IMG/VR virus record: IMGVR_UViG_3300044800_000053
Span: 1-29,829 of that record
Direction: 5' to 3' (one strand)
DNA: 29,829 nt
Source of the DNA: a virus
Shown here: piece after piece, positions 19,619 through 26,947 of the stretch
Layout of the letters: each line of letters starts with the position of its first letter
Position numbering within the stretch: the stretch's first letter is position 1
The notes under the pieces: model-generated
Databases searched by the model: none
What the model saw: only the letters and a program-made list of their open reading frames with translations
What the model was told of the DNA's origin: nothing
Position numbers and translations under genes: made by a program

Positions 19619-19688
19619 GAAGAAGGCGAAAGCCTCACGTGAGAACGGGAAGAAGGGAGGCCGCCCTAAGAAGCGGCCTACTTCTTGA
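19566..19688 (+). CDS. Small basic protein with GRP motif (copy 2)
   Basis: 40 residues from TTG 19566, with GGAG seven bases upstream, overlapping the end of the Ro60 gene in another frame. The core HLKRIAKIKSEKKAKASR with ENGKKGGRP is nearly the same as the leaderless protein at 17709-17831 on the opposite strand. The DNA copies differ at many third codon positions, so the similarity is kept at the protein level. It is probably co-translated with Ro60. A DNA- or RNA-binding role is likely from composition. Confidence 0.65.
   Translation: MRDTLREHLKRIAKIKSEKKAKASRENGKKGGRPKKRPTS
19659..19678. terminator. Possible hairpin between convergent genes
   Basis: GGCCGC and GCGGCC flank an 8-base loop where the rightward and leftward genes converge and overlap. 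The following sequence is pyrimidine-rich rather than a clean U-tract, so termination is uncertain. Confidence 0.35.
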
Positions 19689-20145
19689 CAGCCTGAAAGA
19701 TGATGATCAGCGTCTCCACGACAACCACAGGAACGGCTATGTACAGCCCTATCTTCAAGATCGAGTTTTGGAATAGCACTGCCTTAGCTTCACCCTGAGC
19801 CTTCGTGATAGATGTTATAGAGTCTTCTAAAGCCTTCTCTAATTGCATCTGCGCTGCTTGCGAGATCGCCAAGTCCGCTTTGGAGGCTATCAGCGAGCTC
19901 TCCAAGCCCTCGTTTGAGATCTCCAATAATTCTATTTGACTTTGCAAGGCTTGCGTTTGCAGCGTCGAGGTGCTTTTGAAGGTCTGTATTTGCTCCGGCA
20001 AGTTGTCTGTTAGCGTCAAGAGCGTCTGCCAAAGAGGCTCTGGCAGAGGCGAGGTCGTCGGTGAGTTTTGCACCTGAGCCATGAGTGACCCACAAAACAA
20101 TGCCGCCGCACAAAACAGCGCCAGCGACAAACCCGATGAGCGCAT
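19678..20145 (-). CDS. Spanin-like protein with signal sequence and C-terminal anchor
   Basis: 155 residues from ATG 20145, behind a GGGGGG site. The N-terminus is a signal sequence (LSLALFCAAALFCGSLMAQ) with cysteines but no standard lipobox. The middle is Gln/Leu/Ser-rich coiled coil, and the C-terminus is a transmembrane helix (IGLYIAVPVVVVETLIIIF). A membrane-exit signal plus C-terminal anchor is the layout of unimolecular spanins, which join the two membranes in the last step of lysis. It overlaps the next gene over 356 bases in a different frame. Confidence 0.7.
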   Translation of the reverse strand: MRSSGLSLALFCAAALFCGSLMAQVQNSPTTSPLPEPLWQTLLTLTDNLPEQIQTFKSTSTLQTQALQSQIELLEISNEGLESSLIASKADLAISQAAQMQLEKALEDSITSITKAQGEAKAVLFQNSILKIGLYIAVPVVVVETLIIIFQAVKK

Positions 20146-20161
20146 ACCATCCCCCCTTCAT
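19790..20161 (-). CDS. Inner-membrane spanin-like (Rz-type) protein
   Basis: 123 residues from ATG 20161, overlapping the holin-like gene stop (ATGA). One N-terminal transmembrane helix (YALIGFVAGAVLCGGIVLWV) is followed by a long Ala/Leu/Asp coiled coil to the end (ASLADALDANRQLAGANTDL). This is the arrangement of i-spanins such as lambda Rz. The gene lies almost wholly within the overlapping reading frame, as Rz1 genes lie in Rz. Confidence 0.7.
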   Translation of the reverse strand: MKGGWYALIGFVAGAVLCGGIVLWVTHGSGAKLTDDLASARASLADALDANRQLAGANTDLQKHLDAANASLAKSNRIIGDLKRGLGELADSLQSGLGDLASSADAIREGFRRLYNIYHEGSG

Positions 20162-20409
20162 TGACCTTTCCCCGCGGCTTCAAGTCCTGCCGCCACATCC
20201 GCGCCCTGCGTCGATGTTTTCGTAGCCTGTCCGCTGGCGACAACATTCCCGATGATGAACTGGCCTGCCACCGCTACTACCGCGCCGATCCAGATACCGA
20301 ACAAGCCAGCCTCGAACTTATCAGTGAAGGCAATGACCATTATCAGGACGATGAATAGCATTGCCTCCACACTTGCAGAGAGCCAAAACTTCGAGCCCGC
20401 TGCGTTCAT
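20158..20409 (-). CDS. Holin-like membrane protein
   Basis: 83 residues from ATG 20409 (ATGA overlap). Two hydrophobic helices (VEAMLFIVLIMVIAFTD and LFGIWIGAVVAVAGQFIIG) are separated by a short charged loop, followed by a polar tail. Size, topology and position just upstream of spanin-like genes fit a class II holin, which permeabilises the inner membrane. Proof would need function. Confidence 0.65.
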   Translation of the reverse strand: MNAAGSKFWLSASVEAMLFIVLIMVIAFTDKFEAGLFGIWIGAVVAVAGQFIIGNVVASGQATKTSTQGADVAAGLEAAGKGQ

Positions 20410-20573
20410 TTTTTGAATAGGCTTACGATGAAGATCACCACGCCGACGCCGATCATCACCAGGCCCCCGAACCAGTCACCGATGATGAACTGGCGAACCG
20501 CGATTGCCACGGATGCGATCTCCCCGATGTACTTCGTGATGAAGTACCACAGAGATTCAAAGAATTCTTTCAT
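20406..20573 (-). CDS. Small membrane protein, 55 aa
   Basis: ATG 20573 with GGGAG six bases upstream; the stop overlaps the holin-like start. The peptide has an amphipathic N-terminal helix (MKEFFESLWYFITKYIG) and a C-terminal transmembrane helix (LVMIGVGVVIFIVSLF). It could be a holin partner or antiholin. Confidence 0.65.
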   Translation of the reverse strand: MKEFFESLWYFITKYIGEIASVAIAVRQFIIGDWFGGLVMIGVGVVIFIVSLFKK

Positions 20574-20587
20574 CTTCTACTCCCTTC

Positions 20588-20770
20588 TTAAAACCACACC
20601 CCATAGTGGCCCACTCCTGCCAAGCGAAGGATGATCAGAACGACGCATCCAAAAAGAAACAGGAAGCAGACAATCCTTCCTACAATCGCCAGCTCACCGA
20701 TTCCGCCGAGACCACCAATGATCCAAGCTACCAGACCTATAAGAAAGAAAATGAAGAACCATGTGAACAT
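20588..20770 (-). CDS. DUF1328-like small membrane protein
   Basis: 60 residues from ATG 20770 with AGGAGG upstream. Two transmembrane helices with a GGLGGIGELA turn resemble the DUF1328/YtjA family of short bacterial membrane proteins. In this block it may assist lysis, but the family itself has no established role. Confidence 0.65.
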   Translation of the reverse strand: MFTWFFIFFLIGLVAWIIGGLGGIGELAIVGRIVCFLFLFGCVVLIILRLAGVGHYGVWF

Positions 20771-20778
20771 GTAGCCTC

Positions 20779-21210
20779 CTAAACGATTCGATAGATTCTT
20801 TTCCCAACCAAAGACCCGTTTAGAACGCTATCGGAACCCGAAGCGCTCCATGGATCGTAAAGCACAATGCCCTTTCCATTTCCCGAGCAGAAATGATTGA
20901 AAGATGCGCCATTCTTGTGATAGACGACAATCTCCAACTCATCATCTGTCGGGATATATTCTGCTGCGAACTTCCCCTCAAACCGTACCTTGTCACGTCC
21001 CACTGCGAAGTCACAGAGCATCTGCGGGTCGAGGATCGTTACCTCTTTGTCTATGAACATGTTAGACTGTCCGTAGTCAAGAATAGAGATCACCGCATCA
21101 TGCGTGAATGGTAGATCAAAGTGAGTTGTCAGCCGTTCGATTAAAGAGAGCAAATAGCATCCGTTGTGACGGACAGGCGAGGGGAAGTCGGAGTCCGTTT
21201 GATAGATCAT
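20779..21210 (-). CDS. C39-like cysteine peptidase (second endolysin candidate)
   Basis: 143 residues from ATG 21210 behind GGGAGG. The HNGCYLLSLIERL block with C18, SFNH with H106, and GIVLYDPW with D119 give the Cys-His-Asp order and local motifs of papain-like C39/C39_2 peptidases. Such enzymes cut peptide bonds and some phage members cleave peptidoglycan cross-links. The opening YQTDSDFPSPVRHNGC also recalls DUF261. It lies beside holin- and spanin-like genes, so an endolysin role is likely. Confidence 0.65.
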   Translation of the reverse strand: MIYQTDSDFPSPVRHNGCYLLSLIERLTTHFDLPFTHDAVISILDYGQSNMFIDKEVTILDPQMLCDFAVGRDKVRFEGKFAAEYIPTDDELEIVVYHKNGASFNHFCSGNGKGIVLYDPWSASGSDSVLNGSLVGKRIYRIV

Positions 21211-21211
21211 C

Positions 21212-21799
21212 TCATCCTCCCAGGAGCTTCGTGACTACGTACATGATCAGCGCTCCAATAGCGGCAGAACCCGCTATCCATAGAATCCGTTCAGCAATCT
21301 TCCCCCCGCGGCGAACGAGGGTCTTTATCTCAGGCTCTATCTTCTCCTCGTGGTGCTTTATGTGCTCGCGCTTCCAGTCATGCATAGCCTGCACGGAGGT
21401 CTTCATCTTCTTGAGATCAACCTCCTTGAGCATGTCGCGGATGTCCCTGAAGTAGACCACGAGGTATCGCTGTGCGTCGTCGCTCTTCTCTTTCTTGCGC
21501 GCGAGATACTCAACGCGCCCCGTTAACTCACGCATCTTACTCAATAGGACTCCATCCAGTTCGGCCTTCCTATCGATTCCACCGCGCAGCTCATCGACCT
21601 TTTGTAGGAAGCGTTCCTCGAACTCCCTACTCCTCTTCTCCTGACTCTCATAGAACCTACCCCAGTTCTCGTACATGTCGTCTACGCGCTTGTTCGAGGT
21701 GTCCTGCACCGTCTTGAGATCCTCACATGCGCGGGAAAGGTCAGAGCGGAGGGAGGCGTGCTGCTCGTCGTTGAGTTTTTTTTCGGTGTCACCGATCAC
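21212..21799 (-). CDS. Coiled-coil protein with C-terminal membrane anchor
   Basis: 195 residues from GTG 21799 with GGGGAAG upstream. Residues 1-160 are highly charged coiled coil (QEKRSREFEERFLQKVDEL). A single hydrophobic helix near the end (ILWIAGSAAIGALIMYVVT) anchors it. Similar tail-anchored coiled coils occur beside phage lysis genes. Function not assigned. Confidence 0.65.
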   Translation of the reverse strand: MIGDTEKKLNDEQHASLRSDLSRACEDLKTVQDTSNKRVDDMYENWGRFYESQEKRSREFEERFLQKVDELRGGIDRKAELDGVLLSKMRELTGRVEYLARKKEKSDDAQRYLVVYFRDIRDMLKEVDLKKMKTSVQAMHDWKREHIKHHEEKIEPEIKTLVRRGGKIAERILWIAGSAAIGALIMYVVTKLLGG

Positions 21800-22091
21800 T
21801 TAACTTCCCCGCCTTCAGGTCAGTCAACCTGTCTTTCCACCGCTGCGTGGCTTTCTGAGTGTCGATGTAATCGGCAATGATCTCGGATGTGAGTTGCATT
21901 TCAGGGTCAACGGGCTTCGCTTCGGGAGGCCTGTACTCCTCAGCCTTGTTGCCCGCTGCAAGCCAGTCCTGAATGCTCCCCCACATGGGGTCGGAGGGAA
22001 GTACATTGTACGGGTATGCCGGACCCAGCGTGGTGACGACATAGCTTCCGTCTGGCATCAGGAGAATAGGCTGAGTGAAATTAACGACCAT
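21789..22091 (-). CDS. Tail-region hypothetical protein, 100 aa
   Basis: ATG 22091, overlapping the upstream small membrane gene. The N-terminus (VVNFTQPILLMPDGSYVVTTLG) is beta-rich; the C-terminal half is helical with charged residues (QKATQRWKDRLTDLKAGK). The style resembles tail-fibre assembly accessory proteins. This is context-based inference. Confidence 0.6.
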   Translation of the reverse strand: MVVNFTQPILLMPDGSYVVTTLGPAYPYNVLPSDPMWGSIQDWLAAGNKAEEYRPPEAKPVDPEMQLTSEIIADYIDTQKATQRWKDRLTDLKAGKLSDR

Positions 22092-22194
22092 GGCGTATCC
22101 TCTTGATCTCCCAGTCCATCACCTTGATGGAAAGTACAATCGTGCCAGAAATGAGAACGAATGCTCCAGCGATAACAATCAAGTCTATGATCAT
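22081..22194 (-). CDS. Membrane microprotein, 37 aa
   Basis: ATG 22194 overlaps the upstream stop (ATGA). One transmembrane helix (IVIAGAFVLISGTIVLSI) is followed by a basic tail (WEIKRIRHGR), a topology with N-terminus out. The longer upstream frame to 22305 is inside the neighbouring gene and not used. Confidence 0.55.
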   Translation of the reverse strand: MIIDLIVIAGAFVLISGTIVLSIKVMDWEIKRIRHGR

Positions 22195-22598
22195 GTTATC
22201 CTTTCTGCCATTCCGTAGGTATAGAAACCACCGATTCCTGCTATCACAGTTGTGCCTCCAGCTGAAATACCTCCATACCAACTTAACGTATTGGTTGTAT
22301 TCCAATTAAACCCCCACCACCACCATGTACCTCCAGCAGGTAACACGAATGCCCCTCCCGCTCCGCTCATCCATGGATATACCAGCCCAACCCCCGCCGC
22401 TGTCTGCGGAAGGGGAGACTTTACAGCCAGACCAGAGGTCAGTTGTGCCGTAGTAGCGAATCCCGCTGTCGAAGGCAATAGCGCCCAGACCTGATTGATC
22501 TTGTCCAGCAGGTCGAGGATCGCCTTCTGCACCTCCTGCGCTGTCAGCTTGCCATCCTTGTCTTCCTGCGGTAGAAGCGTCGAGGGAAAGTTAGCCAT
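22191..22598 (-). CDS. Gly/Trp-rich tail-associated protein, 135 aa
   Basis: ATG 22598 (MANFPSTLLPQ) with AAGGGGA upstream, chosen over 22622, which lies deeper in the previous gene. A helical N-terminus (VQKAILDLLDKINQVWALL) is followed by a Gly/Trp/Thr-rich beta region (LPAGGTWWWWGFNW) typical of tail-fibre tips. Likely a small receptor-binding or fibre-end protein, by composition. Confidence 0.65.
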   Translation of the reverse strand: MANFPSTLLPQEDKDGKLTAQEVQKAILDLLDKINQVWALLPSTAGFATTAQLTSGLAVKSPLPQTAAGVGLVYPWMSGAGGAFVLPAGGTWWWWGFNWNTTNTLSWYGGISAGGTTVIAGIGGFYTYGMAERIT

Positions 22599-22881
22599 TC
22601 CCCTTGTCCCACTTCGACGCAACTTCCATGTTTGCTACGGTCCCGTTTTGCTCAATCTTCGCCTTAGCCGATGGAGGCGCACCCGGCAGGTTCGGGTCAT
22701 AGATGGACTGAGCCTGAAGGGCAATCGTGACATCCCCTACGCTCTTCGGGGGGTCAACCTTGATCGGTTCGGAGGGCTTGCTATCGGGAATGATCTCCGC
22801 TGCCTTCGCCTGCGCGCGCTCCTTCTCTGGCATCTTGGCGAATGACTTGTAGAGCATTTCCCTCAGTGTCTTGTCAGCCAT
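22591..22881 (-). CDS. Hypothetical virion-region protein, 96 aa
   Basis: ATG 22881 overlaps the TGA of the ejection-protein gene (TGATG). It is helical at the N-terminus (LREMLYKSFAKMPEKERAQ), then Pro/Lys-rich and probably disordered. No family recognised. Confidence 0.6.
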   Translation of the reverse strand: MADKTLREMLYKSFAKMPEKERAQAKAAEIIPDSKPSEPIKVDPPKSVGDVTIALQAQSIYDPNLPGAPPSAKAKIEQNGTVANMEVASKWDKGNG

Positions 22882-25298
22882 CAGATTAACCCCATCTTGA
22901 CAAATGTATCCCAGTCTATAGAGCCCTCGCGCGTTATCATGTCAACGATGGCCTGCTTTTTCTGCTGTCCACCGAGCCCGCGGTCAAGAGAAATGGTGCG
23001 CAGTCGTTCGTCTATCGTCTTCGCGGGCTGCTTGGTAATATCAGACAACGCCTGCACAAGCTGCGTGTTCGCTTCCCTCTCCCTGTTCTGCGATCCCATG
23101 GCGAGCCGGGGCCCGAGCTTGACCAACCCGTGATAGTGGTTCAAGGCATCCCCGAGGAAAGTCTTGCTGTCGAGCGGGATCTTCTGCAAAGCCATGTAGT
23201 CCTTGAAATACTTCTCGGCCGTGGCGGGGTCGTCGTACATACCTTTCCACGTCCCGGGATTCATGGGATTCATGTTGTCCGTCGCCTGAAGAGCTCCCGC
23301 CTTGTAGTCATCCTCGGATATGCTCGCTCCGTACTTGCGGACGTATCGAGCGTACTTCTCATGGATGCGCTCATTGACCGTGTTGGCGTTCCATTTACCT
23401 ATTTTCTGCGGCGCTTCCTGCTGTACCTGTGCGAATGCCTGCTGACCCTGCTCGATAGGGCTCGGAGCGGGAGGTGGAGGAGGAACAGGGGGCAGCCCTC
23501 CGGCGTTAACCGCGGGGATAGGCTGATCCGGGCTGGCGTTCGGTATTGGGATAGGCTGGATCTTTGCGGGAGCCTCTGCGACAGGAAGCTGGCCCTGATC
23601 GGAGAGGGCGCCTATGTCATTCTCGCTTGGAGGAGTCATCCCGCTCGCCAGACCGCTCCCTCCAATCCTTGCCCCCAGCGGGGCCGCTGAGGATGCAAGA
23701 CGTGCAATACCTTCTCCCGTCATTGCTCCGAGTTTCGGATACAACTGCGTGGCGAGTTTCCCGATCCCTTTATTGATTCCCTCGCCCAAAAGATCGTTGG
23801 CAATTCCGCCTATCCCTACCGCAGCGGCTCCCGGGATAATAGACCCAGCCCCCGCCATTGCCGCATGAGCCAAGAGCCTTGCCGCGGTCTGAGAGCCAGA
23901 GCGTGCAACCTTCGGTATCTTCAACTCCTCGGCAATCAATATCTTCTTCAACAGGAGGTCGCGCGCATAGGTGTTTTTCAATTCCTGCGGTACAAAGTTG
24001 GCGTCCATCACATCGTGGACTACCTGCCCGAGCTCCGATGAAAGGTAGGCGTCGTCAGACGCCCCTACCCTGCGCCCGGCATCGATCACCCTATCCCTCA
24101 CGAAACGGCGGGCAGAACCTATGCCCTGCACATCGGCCCTGCGTGATGCGGTGTCGATTATCTGGTCCAGTTTGTCGATCATGTTGGGATTCTGGTCAAC
24201 GATGTCCTTGACGCGCGGGTCTGAGTAGATAGCATCACGGAAATCGGAAAGGCTGCCTCCGTTTTTCTTGAAGTCCTGGAACTTCTTGTCAACGAGTGTG
24301 TCCCAGTCGCTTTCCATCTTGCGTACTGTCTTCAGCTTGCCAGCCTCGGTGCTGATGTCCTCCGGCGTCCCCCTCGACTTGCGCGCCAGTGCGCTGATTT
24401 CCTCTTTCAGCCTCTCCGCGCGTGCTATCTGATCTCCTTCTGCTCCCTGGACTACGTTCCGCAGGGGCCGCGTCTGCACGCCAACGTCACTGCCTACGGA
24501 AGCGTTCAGGACTCCCTTTTTGATCTTCGGGATTATCCTGCTGAGTCCCTTCAAGGCAAGATTGGCGCCCGCTCCGAGGGCCGTACCAGTCCCCTCTGCG
24601 AGGGCCGCTGCCTTCAGGCCCTCTATGGCGCTTCCCGTCTCGGCCCCTACGTCAAGCCCTGTTCCTGCCGCAAAAGGGGCCGCATTTATCGCCGTGTTGG
24701 CAACCATAGGCAAGAATCCAGCACCCTTGACAAGAGTCATACCCGGGGCAGCCATCAGAGACGCCGACCCTGCCCCCGTCCCGAGAGCGGAGGCGACAGG
24801 ATTCGCTGCTTTGACTGCCTTGATCTTGTCGAGGATCTCCTGCGGGAGAAGCTTCTTCTCAAGGAATCGGCTCGCGGGTACAGCCTCCCCTATTCCCGTG
24901 AGATACGCACTCCCCGCCGACTCCGCCTTCTTCGCTGCCTTCGGGAGATTCTTGGCGAGGAAGTCCTTGATCTGCTGTACCTTTTCGTCGGTCCATTTCG
25001 GGGCAAGCAGCTTCCCCGCACCGTAGGCGATGGCCGCCGGCACCGCTGCCGCACCGAGGAGAGCCCCGCCTGCCCCAGCCAACGGAGCCGCGGCCCCCAC
25101 GCCGGGGAGCGTGGACATCATTCCTGCCCCCGTGAGCCCTGGCACCGTACCGTAGGACGGGTCATCCTCCCCAACAGGGGCCGTTCCCTTGACCTTCAAA
25201 AGTGCATCCGGGAGACCGTTCAGGCGAGTATTGAGGTCGTTGTAGTCGCTGGAGCCCGTCCCCAGCCATCCCGGCTTCGGATACAGCGTGCTTGCCAT
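22881..25298 (-). CDS. Large putative ejection / internal virion protein
   Basis: 805 residues from ATG 25298, directly after the previous stop. Multiple Gly/Ala-rich hydrophobic segments (about 60-100 and 165-250) resemble membrane-inserting parts of podovirus internal core proteins. The middle is charged helical, a Pro-rich linker (PPVPPPPPAPSP) follows near 610, and the C-terminus is helical. Such proteins leave the capsid with the DNA and help it cross the cell envelope. No transglycosylase motif was found. Function is inferred from size, composition and position before tail genes. Confidence 0.65.
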   Translation of the reverse strand: MASTLYPKPGWLGTGSSDYNDLNTRLNGLPDALLKVKGTAPVGEDDPSYGTVPGLTGAGMMSTLPGVGAAAPLAGAGGALLGAAAVPAAIAYGAGKLLAPKWTDEKVQQIKDFLAKNLPKAAKKAESAGSAYLTGIGEAVPASRFLEKKLLPQEILDKIKAVKAANPVASALGTGAGSASLMAAPGMTLVKGAGFLPMVANTAINAAPFAAGTGLDVGAETGSAIEGLKAAALAEGTGTALGAGANLALKGLSRIIPKIKKGVLNASVGSDVGVQTRPLRNVVQGAEGDQIARAERLKEEISALARKSRGTPEDISTEAGKLKTVRKMESDWDTLVDKKFQDFKKNGGSLSDFRDAIYSDPRVKDIVDQNPNMIDKLDQIIDTASRRADVQGIGSARRFVRDRVIDAGRRVGASDDAYLSSELGQVVHDVMDANFVPQELKNTYARDLLLKKILIAEELKIPKVARSGSQTAARLLAHAAMAGAGSIIPGAAAVGIGGIANDLLGEGINKGIGKLATQLYPKLGAMTGEGIARLASSAAPLGARIGGSGLASGMTPPSENDIGALSDQGQLPVAEAPAKIQPIPIPNASPDQPIPAVNAGGLPPVPPPPPAPSPIEQGQQAFAQVQQEAPQKIGKWNANTVNERIHEKYARYVRKYGASISEDDYKAGALQATDNMNPMNPGTWKGMYDDPATAEKYFKDYMALQKIPLDSKTFLGDALNHYHGLVKLGPRLAMGSQNREREANTQLVQALSDITKQPAKTIDERLRTISLDRGLGGQQKKQAIVDMITREGSIDWDTFVKMGLI

Positions 25299-26153
25299 TT
25301 ACTGCCCCGTAAAGTCGCTGCCAGGGTTGGCCTTCGGATTCATCCCCGCGTAGAGCATGCGCTGCTGCGCCTCCGGTCCAAACTCCGCAAGCCTTGCCTG
25401 ATGCTGTGCCTCGATGGCAGCGAGAGTGTTAGCGAGCTCCGCCTTCTTCTCAACGGGAAGGTTCGCCACGTTCATCTGGTTTTGCACGTTCATGCGATCA
25501 AGCATATACTGCTGATCGATAGCCTGCTGTTTCGCCTGTATCTCTGCCGCCGCTTTCTGCTTGGCGAGGTCTGCCTGCTGTGCGCGTTCGATGTCACCAC
25601 GTGTCTGAGCATCTCCCTTGCCTTGCAGCCCGAGACCCCACCTCTGGAGAAAGTCCCCGGCGCCCTTTCCGAGATTGGCGAGCATAGCACCATAGTCGGT
25701 ATCGCTTTTCGGAGCCACGGGTACTACTACATCACCTTCGGGACCGGTGTGAAGGACTCGCGTCAGCATGTCCTTTAGCGTAGGCGCCGCCTTCGCCATC
25801 ATGGGGACCGTTGCAATCTGAGCAGGAGCCGGGGCTACTTTCGGGATGTCGGGAGGAGGTGGGGGAGACGCCGTAGAGGGTACCACGTGGCCCGATTTCT
25901 CCAGGATACCGGGTGCTGCGGCAACGTCTCCCGCGGAGAGTCCGAGAGCTCCGGCGTCCTGCGCCGACATGATATTCGCAGGTTCGGAAGCCTTCCCAAC
26001 ACCAGGGTTGGAGGTGACATTCGCTAATGCTTGTCGGGTAGGATCAATGGGGAGTGGACTCCCGGCAAGGCCGAGGATTTTCTCCTCATCGGGAGTCATC
26101 TCAGGTGAAGGCTTGGCGGTCTTGCGTGCAGGGGTAGCGCCAAAATCAGGCAT
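25299..26153 (-). CDS. Virion-associated hypothetical protein, 284 aa
   Basis: ATG 26153 (MPDFGATPARKT) with CGGAGG upstream; a further upstream ATG is inside the previous gene. The first half is Pro/Ala-rich and low-complexity. The second half is a Gln/Ala/Lys coiled coil (ADLAKQKAAAEIQAKQQAI). Like its neighbour, it may be a capsid-internal protein. No enzyme motif. Confidence 0.6.
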   Translation of the reverse strand: MPDFGATPARKTAKPSPEMTPDEEKILGLAGSPLPIDPTRQALANVTSNPGVGKASEPANIMSAQDAGALGLSAGDVAAAPGILEKSGHVVPSTASPPPPPDIPKVAPAPAQIATVPMMAKAAPTLKDMLTRVLHTGPEGDVVVPVAPKSDTDYGAMLANLGKGAGDFLQRWGLGLQGKGDAQTRGDIERAQQADLAKQKAAAEIQAKQQAIDQQYMLDRMNVQNQMNVANLPVEKKAELANTLAAIEAQHQARLAEFGPEAQQRMLYAGMNPKANPGSDFTGQ

Positions 26154-26946
26154 TCTGTCCTCCGATTTGCGCCTCAAGGTCTCGAATGCGCCCAGCGAGT
26201 TGCACGATGAGATTCAAGTTGCTCCCCTCCTGCTTGGCGCCGTCGATTGCCTTCCCCGCGGGAGTATCGACAACGTTCTCCTTCATGGGTGTTTTTTCCA
26301 AGTCCTGCGCGATGACCCCGACATGCTCGCCCTCGCCCTTCCCTGCCTCCGGTTTGTACTTGTAGGACACGGGGCGAACGCGTGCAAGGATCTCATCGAT
26401 GTCGGGAGACGCCTTCACGTCCTCTTTCAGGTTTTCGTCAGAGAATAGTAACCCTCCGATACCGGAGAGGAGGCTTCCGCTCTGCTGCTGGGCCTGATTG
26501 GAGCTCGCCTGCCCGGCGTTTGCTTGATTGCTCCCTATGTTCCCGAGATTCGAGGCAGCGTTGACCTGGTTGCCAGCTCCTGTGTTGTAGGCTCCCATGC
26601 CCATAGACTGCCCCGTCTGCTTGCCCTGCGTGAATAGGTTTCCCGCCTGCTGGCTACCGAGTAGCGCGGCCTGCCCCTTGTTCATTCCTGCGGTTCTGGC
26701 CGCCTGAGTTGAAGCCTGCGTACCAAGGGCAGCATTCTCCTGCCCGAACTGGTTGCCAAGAGCCTGCCCCGCTTGCCCTGATTCTTGAGCGAACTGTGTA
26801 CCCGTCTTATTGGCAGAACCGGTTAGAGAATTGGCCGCCGTTGCCTGATTCTGTTTTGCAAGGCTTTGCTGATCGCGTGCGGCGTTCCCAGCATTTGCTC
26901 CCGTTATGTCTCCGAACCAGTTCCAAACATCATCTCCCCACGCCAT
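26146..26946 (-). CDS. Peptidase S74 / intramolecular chaperone-domain protein
   Basis: 266 residues from ATG 26946. The N-terminal 160 residues are a Gln/Asn/Ala/Gly-rich, low-complexity arm. The C-terminal 100 residues carry FSDENLKEDVK (S169-D170, the self-cleavage dyad), RVRPVSYKYKPEAG and GEHVGVIAQDLE, the S74 chaperone that trimerises phage tail spikes and cleaves itself off. A final coiled coil follows. Unusually, it is attached to a low-complexity arm rather than a beta-helix. Confidence 0.85.
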   Translation of the reverse strand: MAWGDDVWNWFGDITGANAGNAARDQQSLAKQNQATAANSLTGSANKTGTQFAQESGQAGQALGNQFGQENAALGTQASTQAARTAGMNKGQAALLGSQQAGNLFTQGKQTGQSMGMGAYNTGAGNQVNAASNLGNIGSNQANAGQASSNQAQQQSGSLLSGIGGLLFSDENLKEDVKASPDIDEILARVRPVSYKYKPEAGKGEGEHVGVIAQDLEKTPMKENVVDTPAGKAIDGAKQEGSNLNLIVQLAGRIRDLEAQIGGQNA

Positions 26947-26947
26947 G

